Source: Gnetum montanum (lineage: Eukaryota > Streptophyta > Gnetopsida > Gnetales > Gnetaceae). From it: a stretch of 64,000 nt of DNA. Location: positions 65,073-129,072 of the forward strand of contig MNCI01025178.1 of the NCBI GenBank assembly GCA_015680685.1, given 5' to 3'. Shown one piece after another: positions 22,552 through 34,954 of this stretch. The position numbers were made by a program, and so were the translations under genes. Within the stretch, counting starts at the first letter, position 1. Each line of letters begins with the position of its first letter. The notes under the pieces are model-generated. The model had not been told where the DNA came from. It searched no databases and worked only from the letters and a program-made list of their open reading frames with translations.

Positions 22552-23580
22552 AAGGTTTTTTACCACATTTTTGCTATGTGTTGCTACTCATGCTATGTTG
22601 TGGCCATGTGTTGCTATTCATGCCACATTTTGTTGTATATGACTATTTGCTAAGTGTAATGTATAAACTTTTACCACTATATGATGATTTTATTGCACTT
22701 ACTATAAGTATGCTTATAATGTAAACTATGCTAATGCACCTATGTGATGAGAGTTACGCAACAATAGTGATACTAGGTCATTGAGAACCATAGTGAGTCT
22801 ATCGTTTATTTAAAGCCTTGATGGGCTCCATGCTAGTTTGAGGCCATAGCAAGAGAGTTGATGCTAGTTTTTAGCGATTTTGGGCCATGCGTTGCTAGTT
22901 TAAAGCCATAGTGGGCCATTGCTATAGGGTTAAAGGTGATATGGCTTACTAGTTTTAGGTTGTAGCAGGCTATGAGTCACCTAGTTTAAGGCCATGATAG
23001 TTTGAGGTGGTAGTTTAAGGCCATTACAAGAAACATTTTTCTAGTTTAGGGTCATTCTAGGCTGCATCAATGGGATTAAAGGTGGTAGTTTAAGGCCGTT
23101 TTGGGTCATGCCAATAGTTTAAGGCCATTCCAAGCCAGGTGTTACTAGTTAAAGGTCCATTCGAGGCCATGCATTGCTATTTTAAGGCCATTCTTGGTAG
23201 TAATGATATTTTAAGGCCATTTCGGGCCATGTGTTGCTATCTCTCATTTTGGTGATTTTTGCATTTATGATTTAAGGCACTTTTGATTTTTTTTCATGCA
23301 TTTACATAATAATTAAAAGAGTGTAAACTAAGCTAGAAAATGTGTAGACAAAGCATATGAATGCATAAATAAAGTAAATCAATGCATAATCTAAGTAATC
23401 AAGCTAACTACAGATAATAGGCTACATGCTAATCTAAGGTGAAGTAAATACAACATAAGCAGAAAGTAAAATATAGGCCATGCAAACCCAAATAGTGGGT
23501 AAGCGTCTGGCACATTTTGGATTGAGGGGTTACCTTAGTCATATAGTTGCTTCCTAATCTAGTGCGGGTTAGGAGGCATG
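22552..23580 (-). repeat. AGTTTAAGGCCAT repeat array and non-coding spacer after PR in A
   Basis: From about 22790 to 23230 diverged units of about 30-50 bp with core TAGTTTAAGGCCATTC are visible on the plus strand. In gag orientation this is GGCCTTAAACTA. The inverted copy in B is at 30020-30400, with clean 29-30 bp units at its start. The flanks (22552-22790 and 23230-23580) are AT-rich and show no coding potential. Confidence 0.7.
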
Positions 23581-24285
23581 TTTGGATTGCACTATCTAGT
23601 AATCCCCTTAATCCTTGCTTGCTACGTCAAAGGTAAATTCTCCCAAAGGGCATCCTCCAAGAGGTTATTGGCTTCTATCATCTTTTTAGGTATGTTTTCC
23701 TCATGCGTATCTTGTTTGCTACAAGCGCATAATAAGAAAACTCAACTTCTAACCCTTACTCTATATCTATGTTATTGATGGCCAAAGGGACAATGTTATC
23801 ACCATGGATCATAATTTCACCAGCTTTGTATGGGAGGTGAGTCTCTTGATGAATCAGAGAGGAGATGACTTGTAATTGGGCTAACCAAGGTCTATCTAAT
23901 ATTAGGTTGAAGCCCAATATCCCATCTACAACAATGAACTTAGCAGTGGTGGAGAATTGCTTCCCTACTATGAAAGCTATAGTAATCGTGCCCTTGACAA
24001 TGATGCATGATCCATTAAAGGATTTCAAGCATGTGATTTTTGTTGGCCTAATTTGATCTGTGAGGCCTAGCTTATCCACAATGGTGTATGGTATTACATT
24101 TGTGGCTACTCTATCATCAATGTGCACTTTGTAGATCTTGGATTGCCCAACACATATAGTAATAAACATTAGAGTTGTTATGACCTTGCCCCTATCAAGA
24201 TTGACCTTGATTGCTTTATTGCAAAATGCTAGGGATGTTGGACTTGATTCCTATGGTGTAGGGGGCAACATCACTAGATGGATCA
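23581..24285 (-). pseudogene. Aspartic protease of element A
   Basis: A minus-strand open stretch of 137 codons (24169-23756) shows 'YKVHIDDRVATNVIPYTIVDKLGL', an Ogre/Tat-type retropepsin start. The usual Asp-Asp/Asn/Thr-Gly has Arg in place of Gly. Then come 'ITCLKSFNGS', a hydrophobic flap region, 'FIVVDGILGFNLILDRPWLAQLQ' and a tail. B has the same Arg substitution (29091-29348). The protease ends near a Leu-rich region at about 23581. It would process the Gag-Pol polyprotein in an active element. Confidence 0.8.
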
Positions 24286-25090
24286 AGGTCTCATCTACAG
24301 GGATTTTCTCCATAACAAGAATGAAGGTCAACATCTACATTAGTGCTTTGCAATGGGAAATTGAGGTCATGATTAGGTCGTATAAGCTCAATGTTGTGTT
24401 TTTTTGCTTAAGTGCTTATTTGACCTTAGCTAATGCATCAACAAAGTCCTTGCCATTATTTGTAGTTTTGTTGGCCTTGACTTCTTCCATGTGGTCTAAG
24501 AGATGGATTTCTTGTGGAGGAAACTTAGGCTTTGTTTGCTTAGCTTGTTTAGGGGCCTCAGTGCTCCCTTGTGATTTGCTCATTATGGCTTCCTCAATTG
24601 TTTTGGCCACAAGAACCATAGATATAGGTACTAGCTTTAGCAGACCTAGTGCTCTTTGCTCTCGATGTTGTGTAACCATTCCATTTTCAAGGCACTCGTT
24701 GGATCTCTTGTGTTGCTACCTTAATGGCCTGCCAATGTTGCTAGCGAGATTGACCCTTGGGAAGGAAGGGATTGACATGTTGGCTACCATCGGGCTTTGG
24801 ACAAGTGAGGGGATAGCATGTTGTGGCACCCTGATGATGAAGGGTGGCTAAGCAGTTGTTGTTGATGCAACATGTTGGAGGATCCTAACTATAAAGGATG
24901 TTGTCGGTGCTTGAGGTGGCACTCTAATAATGAAAGGGGGCCTCAAACTTGTGGGGGCTAAGGGGATCCTTTTGCTACAAGAGGGCACCTAGACCACAAA
25001 CGGCTATTACACCAATTCTAAATCTTCATCAACATTGATTGCATTTATGACATAGCCGAAATTTTCTACATTTAGAGGATCATTATACAT
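24286..25090 (-). pseudogene. gag-PR linker of element A
   Basis: Minus-strand sequence with an open 87-codon stretch (24679-24416), 'MSKSQGSTEAPKQAKQTKP' followed by Lys/Val-rich sequence. This is nearly the same as B 26819-27082 ('MSKSQGSIEVPKQAK'). Upstream, Val/Pro-rich repeats of the 'ILTM..VL' type continue to 25090, the edge of the inverted repeat arm shared with B. The role is probably a basic linker between nucleocapsid and protease. No enzyme motif is present. Confidence 0.65.
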
Positions 25091-26400
25091 TTGCATGGAT
25101 TTTTTCTATGGCCTAACCACGTTTGTAGTGTGAACCACCAGCTCTCCTCTATTAAACATCCTTTATAGGTCATCTTGTAAAGCTAGACAAAAGTCTGTGC
25201 TATGGTCAGACAATTAGTGGTAATGGCAAAATTGATCTAGCCTAAAGTGTCTTGGGACCAGGGGCTTGTTTGGTGCTACCAAAGTGGGATTTCCTAGCAA
25301 CTCATAGTATCTATTATGCCTTTTTGGGCATCCAAAGACATTTGTTTGTATTGGATGCGTTCGACTTTTAGCAGTTGATCTAACAACTCTAAAGGTTTTA
25401 GTGGTAACAAGGTATACTTAGAGTAATCCTTGTGCTCAAATTTGGACCTTTGAACAACTTAGGTTATGGCCATTGAGAATGTAGGCTAGTTGGTTGCCTT
25501 AGTGCTAGAGTTGGTAACTTTATTAGTAGCTGGGGATTTGGGTTGCTTAGCCTTCTAGCCTTGGTTGGTTGCTTTGGCTTCTTTGGTTATAGTTTCCACC
25601 ATTGCATTCTATTTTCCCTTGTCTCTGTCTCTCTTTGCATGCTGGTTCTTGTAGGCTACATAGGTTAGGTCCTTGCTAACTTTTGTTGTGTTTTCTATGA
25701 TTTTTCTTTGAGCAAAAGATTGGCTTAGGGATCGTAGGCCCAGGTAATACAATTTTAACTTTATAAATTTCTTGACTGCCCCCTTGAAAATGGCTAGAAG
25801 ATGTGCTTTAGCTATTAACTCTCGTATTTCATTTAGTGAGTAACTCCAACACTGAATGAACTTCTGCATGGGCTCTAAGTGACCCTACTTGACTTGCATT
25901 AGCTAGTCTAAGGCTACCTTTGGCTTCAAATTGTATTTGAAGCGTGTTATGAATTAGCTCAAGAGGTCCTCCAAAGAGAAGATAGAGCCTCTGGGAAATG
26001 CACGGTACTAATCTAATTCTTTTCCAATTAGTGACATGGCAAACATGTGCATGATGGCATGTGACCATAATTACAATAGCTGGCACTCTAACCTAAACAT
26101 GACTAGATGCTCATTGGGGTCTTCCTCATCATTGTATTTGGTGAATTAGGATAGCGAGACCCCTGTTGGAAGAGTTCAAGGTGGGATCACAGGACTTATA
26201 GGGTCATCTTGGTAGAAGCCTACGACTTTAATAGTTTCGAATGAGGAGGCTCTAAGTTGCTTGACCTCTTCTGTCAAACTTTGAATCATCTAGAATGCTT
26301 GGTCTATGTTTTGAGATGCTCCAACTAGCTATGCTAGTTGTGCCATTTGCTATAGGACTGGCTATGCGGCCCATGGCCTAGCTAGGCCTTAGAACTAGTC
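25091..26400 (-). pseudogene. gag of element A (spacer of the inverted repeat)
   Basis: The minus strand reads 'FTKYNDEEDPNEHLVMF', then 'AIMHMFAMSL', then 'DLLS.FITRFKYN', then 'IQCWSYSLNEIRELI', and a C-terminal 'FCHYH..SDHSTDFCLALQ' zinc-finger-like element followed by 'FNRGEL' (about 25240-25150). This is the plant Tat-type gag capsid and knuckle pattern. The N-terminus and the 5' LTR of A are missing. At about 26400 the sequence switches to the plus-strand gag-PR linker of B. Confidence 0.8.
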
Positions 26401-26404
26401 CATG

Positions 26405-27229
26405 AGGGTGTAAAATGATCCTCTAAATGTAGATGATGTCAACTATATCACAAATTCCATTACCGTTAATGATGATCTAGAATTAGTGTAGCAACCATTT
26501 GTGGTCCAGGTGCCCTCTAGTAGTGTAAGGGTCCCCTCAATGCCCATGGTTTCAAGGCCCCCTTTTGTTATTAGAGTGCTACCTGAAGCATCCAAAACAC
26601 CCTTCATAGTTAGGATCCCCTTTCAAGTTGTGTCAACAACAACCATTCAGCCACTTTTTGTTGTTAGAGTGTCATAGCATGCTAGCCCCTCACTTGTCCA
26701 AAGCTTAGTAGTAGCCAACACATCGACCCCTTTCTTTCCAAGGGATAATCTCACTAGCAACATTGGCAGGCCCCTAAGGTGGCATCATAGGAGATCCAAC
26801 AAGCATCTTGTAGACAAAATGATTAGGCAACATCAAGACCAAAGGGTGCTGGGTCCACCAAAACCAATTCTTATATTTGTAGTTCCTATGACCAAAATAA
26901 CCAAAGAGGACACAATGAGCAAATCACAAGGGAGCATTGAGGTTCCTAAGCAAGCCAAGAAAATAAGGCCTAAGTTGCCTCCACAAGAAATTTATCTGTT
27001 AGGCCAAAAGAAAGAAGTCAAGGCCAACAAAAACATGGTTGATAGCAAGGACTTCGTGGACACATTAGCCCAAGTCAAATAAGTGCAAATAGAAAAATAC
27101 AACATTGAGCTTGTACGATCTAATCATGATCTCATCTGCCCATCGCAAAGAACTAGTGTAGATGTTGACATCCATCCCTCTTACGAAGGACATCCCTACA
27201 AATGAGACCTCCATCCATGTAGTGATGCT
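26405..27229 (+). pseudogene. gag-PR linker of element B (5'-truncated)
   Basis: Plus-strand counterpart of A 25090-24265, beginning at the shared block AATGATCCTCTAAATGTAG (26413). Open stretch 26819-27082 (87 codons) with 'MSKSQGSIEVPKQAKKIRP'. All of gag upstream and the 5' LTR of B are missing. The reading continues to CCATGTAGTGATGCT at 27229, where solo LTR K interrupts it. Confidence 0.7.
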
Positions 27230-28946
27230 TATGATGAAAAAAAAAATGTTGGCGGTTGGAACACCAAGGTTTACGGGTGCATAGCCTAACCTCGAATCTA
27301 CACGAGGGCCTGATGGAGGCCAAGATGGGGTGCCCTAGATGCTCTGGTTGATCAAGTAGGGACTTACCAGATGCAATGAGGGATGCAACATGGTTAGCTA
27401 CAATGTTGATGTGAGATGGTGCTAAGGGTGCAAGCGGTGTTCATAGTGTTTGCGATGTTAGTGGGGGTGAGCATAGTTATAGGTGTTGAAGGAACAACTG
27501 TAGTCAAGAGTTTTATCCAGGAAGATGATGTTAAAGCATAGGGACTACAACCTAAGCATAGTTTTAAGTGTGGCTATGTGGTAAAATGCCAAAAAATGTA
27601 GAAAATCCAAAGAAAGAGAGAAGTGAAGTGAAACACCACCCCAAATGGGGTTGAGTGTAGTTACACCAAAGGGGCGTGGGGGTTAGGAGGTACGTGGTGT
27701 ATAGTAGGCACAAGTGGATAGCGTAATCATAGTCCCTAGGTTGTTCAACCATGAAGAATGGTATTATGCTAAGGTGTCCATGTCTACTGGTTTAGCTACC
27801 ATAGTGTATTGTTGGAATTGGTGTCTTATTAGTGGTCTACCACTTCACCTGTTTACTAGTTCACCACTATGACTTTAGTTTTCTTCTAAGCACTTCTTAG
27901 ATTTGCCAACCCTAAAAACTTTAAGGGTGTAAGTATTTATAGGTTTAGGATTAGCAAAAAATGTGCAATGGTTACCATCTGGTGGAGGGAATGGTTGGGA
28001 GTATGCTAAGCATAGTCACTATTCATGTGGTGTATCGATGGGGCTAGTAGTGTTGTGCTTTGCTGTGCTCTACTAGACTCTGTAAGACTATGAGACTGTG
28101 ACTACACTACCAACCACATGTGTATGCTAAGAAGATTGCAAGGTACCTGAAAAATGAAAGCTGGAGACTATGCTTCGCAGGACTACGCTCTTCACAATCT
28201 CGCGTGGGTTCAAGTGTAGTTACAATTTTGGGGTAAAAGGGTATACATAAAGAAAATATTTTGCCAACTATGCTTGCTGAAGGTGAGTTGAATACATTCT
28301 AAAGTTAAGCTAAGCATTGTTGCTATGCTGTTGAGGCTGCTGGATATTGTTCTGGCTGACTATGCTCTCTACAAGAAGCTAACTATGCTCTAGGTTTGGG
28401 AAGAGCATAGTCTCAATGATAGTGAAATCTATGAGAAAATGGATTTTTTGCATACTACACTCTCCACAAGAGGCTAACCACACTCCCAACTAGGGTTGAG
28501 CGTAGTCTCGAGACTTACCAAAACTTGTGAAAACTAGCCTTCTTGCTAACTACACTCTCTATGAGAGGTTGACTATGCTTCCATTTGGGGGAGAGCATAG
28601 TGTCAACACTTAGAGAAAATTTGCAAAACTATCCTTCTTGTTGACTACGCTCTCCACAAGAGGTTGACGATGCTCCCAACTAGGGGTGAGCATAGTCTTG
28701 GAACTTGCCAAAACTTGTGAAAACTAGCCTTTCTTTTGATTATGCTTTCTATAAGAGGTTGACTATGCTCCCATCTAGGGAAGAGTGCAACATCAACACT
28801 GAGAGAAAATTTGCAAAAATGGCCTTCCTACTTACTATGCTCTCTATGAGAGGTTGACTATGCTCCCATCTGGGGGAGAGCATAGTCCCAACACTTAGCC
28901 AAAATTTGCAATTGAGATGCCATAGTCTAGATTTGGTGGTGTTTCA
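27230..28946 (-). mobile_element. Solo LTR K of the A/B family (1717 bp, TSD ATGCT)
   Basis: On the minus strand it starts TGAAACACCACCAAAT at 28946 and ends TTTCATCATA at 27230. ATGCT flanks both sides (27225-27229 and 28947-28951). In A the same protease segment is uninterrupted (GTGATGTTGCCCCC, about 24266-24275), which proves the insertion. The TATA box CCTATAAATACTT is at 27933-27945. U3 holds the 98 bp dyad repeats (28420-28910). It is clearly the same family as the LTRs of A and B but complete. Confidence 0.9.
28420..28910 (-). repeat. U3 tandem repeat of about 98 bp in solo LTR K
   Basis: Four to five units with alternating spacer types (CTTGCCAAAACTTGTGAAAA and CTTAGAGAAAATTTGCAAAA) and inverted GACTACGCTCTC / GAGAGCATAGTC boxes. 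It is the direct counterpart of the array in the A LTR at 12240-12750. Confidence 0.8.
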
Positions 28947-29640
28947 ATGCTGCCCCCTACACCATAGGAATCAAGTTTCACATCCTTGGAATTTTGTAAT
29001 GAAGTAATCAAGGTTAATCCTAAGAGGGGCAAGGTCATAACAGCTCCTATGTTTATTACAATACGTGTTGGGTAATGCAAGATTCACAAAGTGCACATCG
29101 ATGATAGAGCAGCAACAAACATAATACCATACACCATCGTGGATAAGCTAGGCCTCACAAATCAAATTAGGCCAACGAAAATTTCATGTTTGAAATTCTT
29201 CAATGGGTCACCTATCATTGTTAGAGGTCCTATTACTATAGCTTTTGTAGCATGGGAACAATTCCCCATCACTATTAAGTTCATTATCATAGAAGAGATG
29301 TCAGGCGTCAACTTGATATTGGGTAAACCTTGGTTGGCCCAATTATGAGCTGTCTCCTCTCTAATTCATCAAGAGATGCACCTCCCATATGAAGGTAGTA
29401 AAGTTATCATCCATGGTGATAATGCCATTCCCTTAGCCATCAACAACATAGACATGGAGCAAGGGTCAGAGGTTAAGTTTCTTAATGATGCATTTGTGGT
29501 AAAGAACGAGATGCATAAAGTAGATACAATTGAAAGAGTAGAAGAAACCAGTGACCTCTTGAAGGATTCCCTTTGGGTAGAATTGTCCTTTGACATAGCA
29601 AGAAAAGGTTAAGGGGATTACCAAATAGTGCAATCTAGAC
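28947..29640 (+). pseudogene. Aspartic protease of element B
   Basis: The plus strand resumes the B reading after K. It shows 'HIDDRAATNIIPYTIVDKLGL' (from 29091) with the same Gly-to-Arg change as A, then 'ISCLKFFNGS', 'FIIIEEMSGVNLILGKPWLAQL' and the tail to 'ELSFDIARKG' (29612). It is the inverted homologue of A 24270-23590. Confidence 0.8.
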
Positions 29641-30690
29641 CTTATGTGCCTCCTAACCCACACTAGGTTAGGAAGCAACTACGCGACTAAGGTACTGCCT
29701 TGGTCCAAAACATGCTAAGTGCTTACTCACTATTCACTTCTGCACACATTTTATTTTACTTTCTACTTATGTTATATTTGTTTTGCATTAAATTAGCATT
29801 ATAGTATGTCATTTGCATTTAGTTTGACTACTAGATTATGCATTAGTTTGCTTAGTTTACACATTTATTTGCTTTGTTTACATATTCATCGACTTTTTTT
29901 ATGCATTTTCTTGCTTAGTTTACACTTTTGTAGTTATTACTTTAATGCATGAAAAACATTAAAAATGCATAAAAATCCTAAAATTAAAAATCACACAAAA
30001 AAGAGAGATAGCAATATGTAGTTTGGAATGGCCTTAAACTATTGTTGTGGCCCAGAATGGCCTTAAACTATTGTTGTGGCCCAGAATGGCCTTAAACTAT
30101 TGCCGCAACCTAGAATGACATTAAACTATTGTCGTAGCCTAGAATGGCCTTAAACTACCACCTCAACCTACTACAACCTAAAACTGGCAAGCCATACATT
30201 CTTTAACCCCATAGCAATGGGATGTCATGGCCTTACACTGGCAATGTAGAGCTTGAAATGGTCAAAAACTAGCATTGGTCCTCTTGCTATGGCCCCAAAC
30301 TGGCATGGGGCCTATCAAGGCTTTAAACTAACAATAGACTCACTATGGCTTGCAATGACCCAGTATCATTATGGCTCACAATGTCCTAGGCTTGTTATGG
30401 CTTGCAATGACCCAATATCACTATTTTTCCATAACTCTAAGCTACTGTAACACATCTTTGTTGCATTAATTCATCATATCGTCACATTAGCATAGGTTAC
30501 GTTATAAGCATACTCATAGAAAATGCAATAAAATCATCATATAGCAATAAAATTTTGCACATTACACTTAGCAAATAGTCATACATAATAAAATGTGGCA
30601 TGAATAGCAACACAACCACAACATAGTATGAGTAGCATCACATAGAAAAATTGTAGCAAAAAATTTTTAGAAGGTACATTTGGTCATGCT
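29641..30690 (+). repeat. 29-30 bp GAATGGCCTTAAACTATTGT repeat array and spacer after PR in B
   Basis: From about 30026 three nearly identical units (GAATGGCCTTAAACTATTGT plus TGTGGCCCA) are followed by degenerate ones to about 30400. The stretch 29641-30000 is AT-rich, with TTTGCTTAGTTTACAC-type short repeats and no coding frame. From 30450 to 30690 nothing is recognisable. Confidence 0.7.
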
Positions 30691-33600
30691 CAACCAGTAG
30701 CACTAGGTGGGAGGTGGAGGCTCTACTTTCTCTATCAAATCGATGGGGTCTTTGACATCACCTGGCACCTACTAGAACCAAACATAAGTTTATGTAATTA
30801 GTAGGTATGTATTACATGTAGCAAGCTAACTCAAAAACACAAAAAGTATAAAAAAACTAATGTAGCAAAAACTAACTTAGGAGAGTCCCACATTGATGAG
30901 CTTTGGAGGTAACTTTCCAAGGTCAACCTCCAAGTGACAGAAGATCTCGACTTCAAAAAGTTTCATCTAGTCTTCCTAGCCAAAGTAAATACCCATAAGT
31001 TTCTTGCCTTTATCCATGGTCATCCATGTGGATGACTTCATGGAAAATGTGTGGAAGAGGCATGTCTGGAGGGGGTGAAAATCTACCTCACAAGAGAGTC
31101 ACTCATGACCGTACATTACACAAACAAGTCATACACCTGCTTCCCATCAGTCACCTCAAGAAACATCTTAAGGTGATGATGTTCAATAGACTCTTCCTTG
31201 TACCATTGCAAGTATGCATTACACTCCACTTGTATTGATGGTTATGATTCTTCTGCATCTATTCCCATTGGTAAATCTTTATGCTATAATTCTTCTAGTC
31301 TTGGTTTTTTTGAGCAAACAAGTTCATTTGGAGTTGTTACTCCACCATCTCCTATGTGGCCTCATTCTTACATCTAAGAGTGGTCTAATACCTAGCATAC
31401 TCGATCTTAGAGGTGCACTAGGTGCCATCTCCTTGTGATTTAGCAACTATGAAGTCATACCTGGGTTGAAGATCCTTGATCTTCTCATCCTAGCTAGCCA
31501 CCTTCTCCTGTAGTTTATGCACACATTTCCATAAGTTCTCATTTGAGTGCCTAAAGACCCATAATGACTTGGCATAGAAAAGTGTGCACTTGTTAGATGT
31601 TTCATACATATGACGAGGTGCCTGATCAACCTCAAGAGGAAGGTCAAGTAGAGCATCCACCTTTGCCACCTTGCTTGGATGCCACTATAGCTTAGGACCT
31701 ACAAACATATGATAATTGGTCAATCCCAGCCAAAAACTAAGCATTTGAGCAATAATAAAGATAGCACAAAGTGGAATAGCATTGCACACATACCTAGCTT
31801 TGGGTTCGCTTGTCACAAGCAGTCTACCATGTCCTAGACAACACCTTCTATGAAAGCAAGTTTATCCAGCATCTCTACCCATGGCTCCATGTGGTAGGTA
31901 GATGTAGGACTACTAGTGGGAATATTTGATGCTATAATACAATGGTGTAATTAGCACATGGCCTAACATAGCTTAAGATACTAGAGTAAACAAGGGAAGA
32001 TAAATAACAATAAAAGTAGATTACCTAGGAAGCCCTTAGGCATGAGTGTAGGGGGCTCACCTAGTTGCTTAGCATCAAATAAAGTGTCAAAATCACCCCC
32101 GTCAAGGTGGAGAAACTCCTCTTCTTCCAATTGTCAAAGGGTCTCCGGTGCTTGGTGGCGCTCATCTCCATGAGCTACCTCCTCCTCAGCCCAAGGGATG
32201 GCTTCCTTCACTACTGCTTTAGTTATTGCTCTCGTAACCCTTCTTTATTTTTTTGCAACTAACAAATATATGTGTAATGTATAGCATTGTTAACTAATTA
32301 ACATTATAGCATAAAAAAAAAACATGAAAAATATATACATAAATGCAATTAAGGCATCTAGCATCTACGCATACCAATATGTAACATACTCATGAAAAAT
32401 TTGTAGCTTGATGTAGATCTTTTTGCTGCTTGGCTTTATGACCATAGGGGGTAGCTTCCTCTTGAGGATGTGGCCTCTTAATCTTGGCCTTAGATGATCC
32501 CATTGTCTCTATGATGTATCGATCCACCTTGCTCATGTCTGTTGTGCCAGCTATAGAACCCTCTCCTACACTGTCGCATGAATAATGCAAGTGCCCCACA
32601 GGAACCTTGGTTGTTACTGGTAATGATTCATTGATTTCCTCTGGGGGATCCTACATGCGTGTGGTTGAGAACGTGTGTTTGATCCATGGCATGGATAGCT
32701 ACTCACAGTCCTACACCATCCATCATCTAGAATCCTACATGACTAGAAGCTTAATAAACCTTCACAGGTATCTTGTGAAGAATGCAAAGTGCACCTCGAA
32801 CTTTGCCTGGAGGTTGAACTAGAGCATGGAAATCTCTACATGTAGACTAGTGGCTATGTACCTAGTCCAATTAAGCCTTGTATTGTCTAGTAGCACCTCT
32901 TTCATAATCTGTGCCTATTCCACCCCTATGATCTTACCTTGGAAAAGTAGCTTTGGAAAGGCATAAGCATGGAATGGAGGGTAGAGCTTCCACACCTTAG
33001 GCAGCTACACATCTTTGATTGATATACCTTTGTTAGATCGAGTGGCCCCCAACCAGTCCTTGATCTCCTCTTTATGATCCACCTCCTTGCTGGCCTTATC
33101 GATAATTATTGGGCTATTAGTAGGGATGCCAAAGAGATTAGTGAAGAAGGCCTTGCTGAGGTTTACTACTATTGCCACATTGTGCACCCAAGTGACAAAC
33201 TTCTTGACATTGCTACTAAAGTAGTCAATGATGGTGACCATTTTGACCATTGGGATACTCAAGCTCAGGGCCAAAAGTATGTCTATTAATCCAACATGCA
33301 TGAGCTGAGCCATTAATGCATGTAGCACCCTGTGGCATAATTAGTGTTACACACCCTCTACATTCCCGTATTTCATGATGAGGGTGGCCTCTATATGACT
33401 TGTGGTGATCATTGTCACCATGACCACCTGAATGTTTGTGCTAGATGAGAATACCTCTAAGGTAGTGTAGGTTAAGGCCAGAGCATTTGGATCATCATGT
33501 AGACCATCTTCATTAGCTATAAACCTAGCATCAACCATGGAATTTTTGGCAATTTAACATGAGCAAGTAGTATAAAACACTAGAAGAGCCATAGAAGCAC
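30690..33600 (-). pseudogene. Antisense multi-exon gene in element B
   Basis: Opposite to gag/pol, from high to low coordinates. Protein-like blocks lie at 33538-33347 and 33328-33005 ('VKMVTIIDYF', 'FVTWVHNVAI', 'HKEEIKDWLGATRSNKGISI'), then 'LNWTRYIATSLHVEI' and 'LHYSCDSVGEGS' (32840-32390). An intron of about 130 bp follows. Next come an exon about 32258-32025 ('HLDGGDFDTLFDAKQLGEPP'), a 138 nt exon 31931-31794 ('STYHMEPWVEM'), an exon of about 818 nt 31698-30881 ('HMYETSNKC', 'NENLWKCVHKLQEKV'), and a Pro-rich last exon near 30770-30690. The 32.8-33.3 kb part loosely resembles the plant transposon-protein domain. Several stops are present. Function unknown. Confidence 0.6.
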
Positions 33601-34952
33601 TTAACCTCCAACATAGTTGATAGTTCTAAATGGGTTCTAAAATAGAGTATCCAACCGCTGTGTGACAAAAAGGGTGTTACTTTTGTTATAACAAGCAAGC
33701 CTTGTCATGTGTCATACTCTAGATAGCTAAGGAATGCCCCTAAGGCCTCTGCCTGAGCCTCCTACTCCATCAATGTTAGTAGCAAACTCATTTGAGATGA
33801 ACTTCAAAATGTCCTAGTTAGTCCTAGGAGTAGTGTCTCAATGATAGCACTAGCAGCCTCAACTACGAAGTGTGACCACATGATCATACTGAATTGCTAT
33901 AATAGGTACTACAAAAACTCCTAGGTTCTTGGCTGAAACCACACCACCTAATAATCCATTTGCATGTTTGACATAGGCATGTTATGGATGGATTCACTCA
34001 TGCAACACAAGAAGCCCATGAGCTCAACCACTATCCATTTGTGCTTCAGTGATATCCTATAGTCATCAAGCAATAGGCAAAGCATTAGTATACATGCATT
34101 GATGCAAATTTTGATATACATACAATAAACTACTAACATAAATCAGCAAATTATGTAATTTTCACAATACACCCTAGGCCCAACAAGTATAGGAAATTAA
34201 TTAACGCATTCAATGCACTTGACACTCACTAGGGTAAAACACACTTTGTAAGCTTAACATTGCACTTGATTAACGAAATTTTGGCTAACTCTAGGCTACC
34301 CCAACTACACTCTAGAGCATGGAGAACATAGTTTCAAAAATAGAAATTTTGGCAAACACTTGGCAGCAACTACACTCTCAACACATAGAGAGCGTAGTCT
34401 CATTCACAACTGTGGAGAGTGTAGTCTCAGTCACGGCCGTGGAGAGCATAGTCTCCACATATCATCATACCACCAAGTCCTACCACAGCCCTCTCCCTTC
34501 TTTTATTGCCATTTCCCAAGGAACAATCCTAGAAACCCCCAATGTAGGCATAAAACACGGACACTCAAAACCCTCATAGCATAGTTCCACAAGGCTAAAA
34601 CCCTTGCACGTAGGAGTCAGGTGGTAGCCAATAGGAAGGTAGAAGTGGTGCACACTAGAGCTCCCACAATGAACCCCATAGCTCATAAAATTTCAAATTA
34701 CACTAATGGCCCTATGCCTATAGCCTGGAGCATAGTTCACAGGGGCACAAAGACACATCTCCACCTTACCTCCCCCTTTGCTATGCTAGCCCTAGCATCT
34801 CCCATCACCACAAACCCAAATGCCCATGCCAACAATGATCCCCCCTGCGGTTGCACTTTAGAGAATAGTTTGTAGGGCTTTAGACCCCATGCAAGCTGAG
34901 AAAGCCAAAAAAGCAAAGAAAGATGCAAAACCCTATCTCCTCTCCTACCCCA

Positions 34953-34954
<2 letters not shown>
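33601..34954 (-). pseudogene. 5' part of the antisense unit in B
   Basis: Minus-strand sequence between the main exons and the poly(C) tract. An open 63-codon stretch (34139-33948) includes 'FLCCMSESIHNMPMSNMQMDY', which looks protein-like. The rest has stops. At 34370-34460 there are GACTACGCTCTC-type dyad boxes like those of the LTR U3 (CACTCTCAACACATAGAGAGCGTAGTCTC). Most of 32.38-34.97 kb has no counterpart in A. I cannot define exon borders here. Confidence 0.35.

Noticed and set aside
24138-24851. 237-codon plus-strand frame
   Set aside because: It is the antisense shadow of the protease and gag-PR linker of A, whose minus-strand motifs are clear and conserved in B.
27230-28946. 5' LTR of element A
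   Set aside because: Its orientation fits, but both flanks are continuous B sequence with a TSD, so it is a solo insertion in B rather than the LTR of A.
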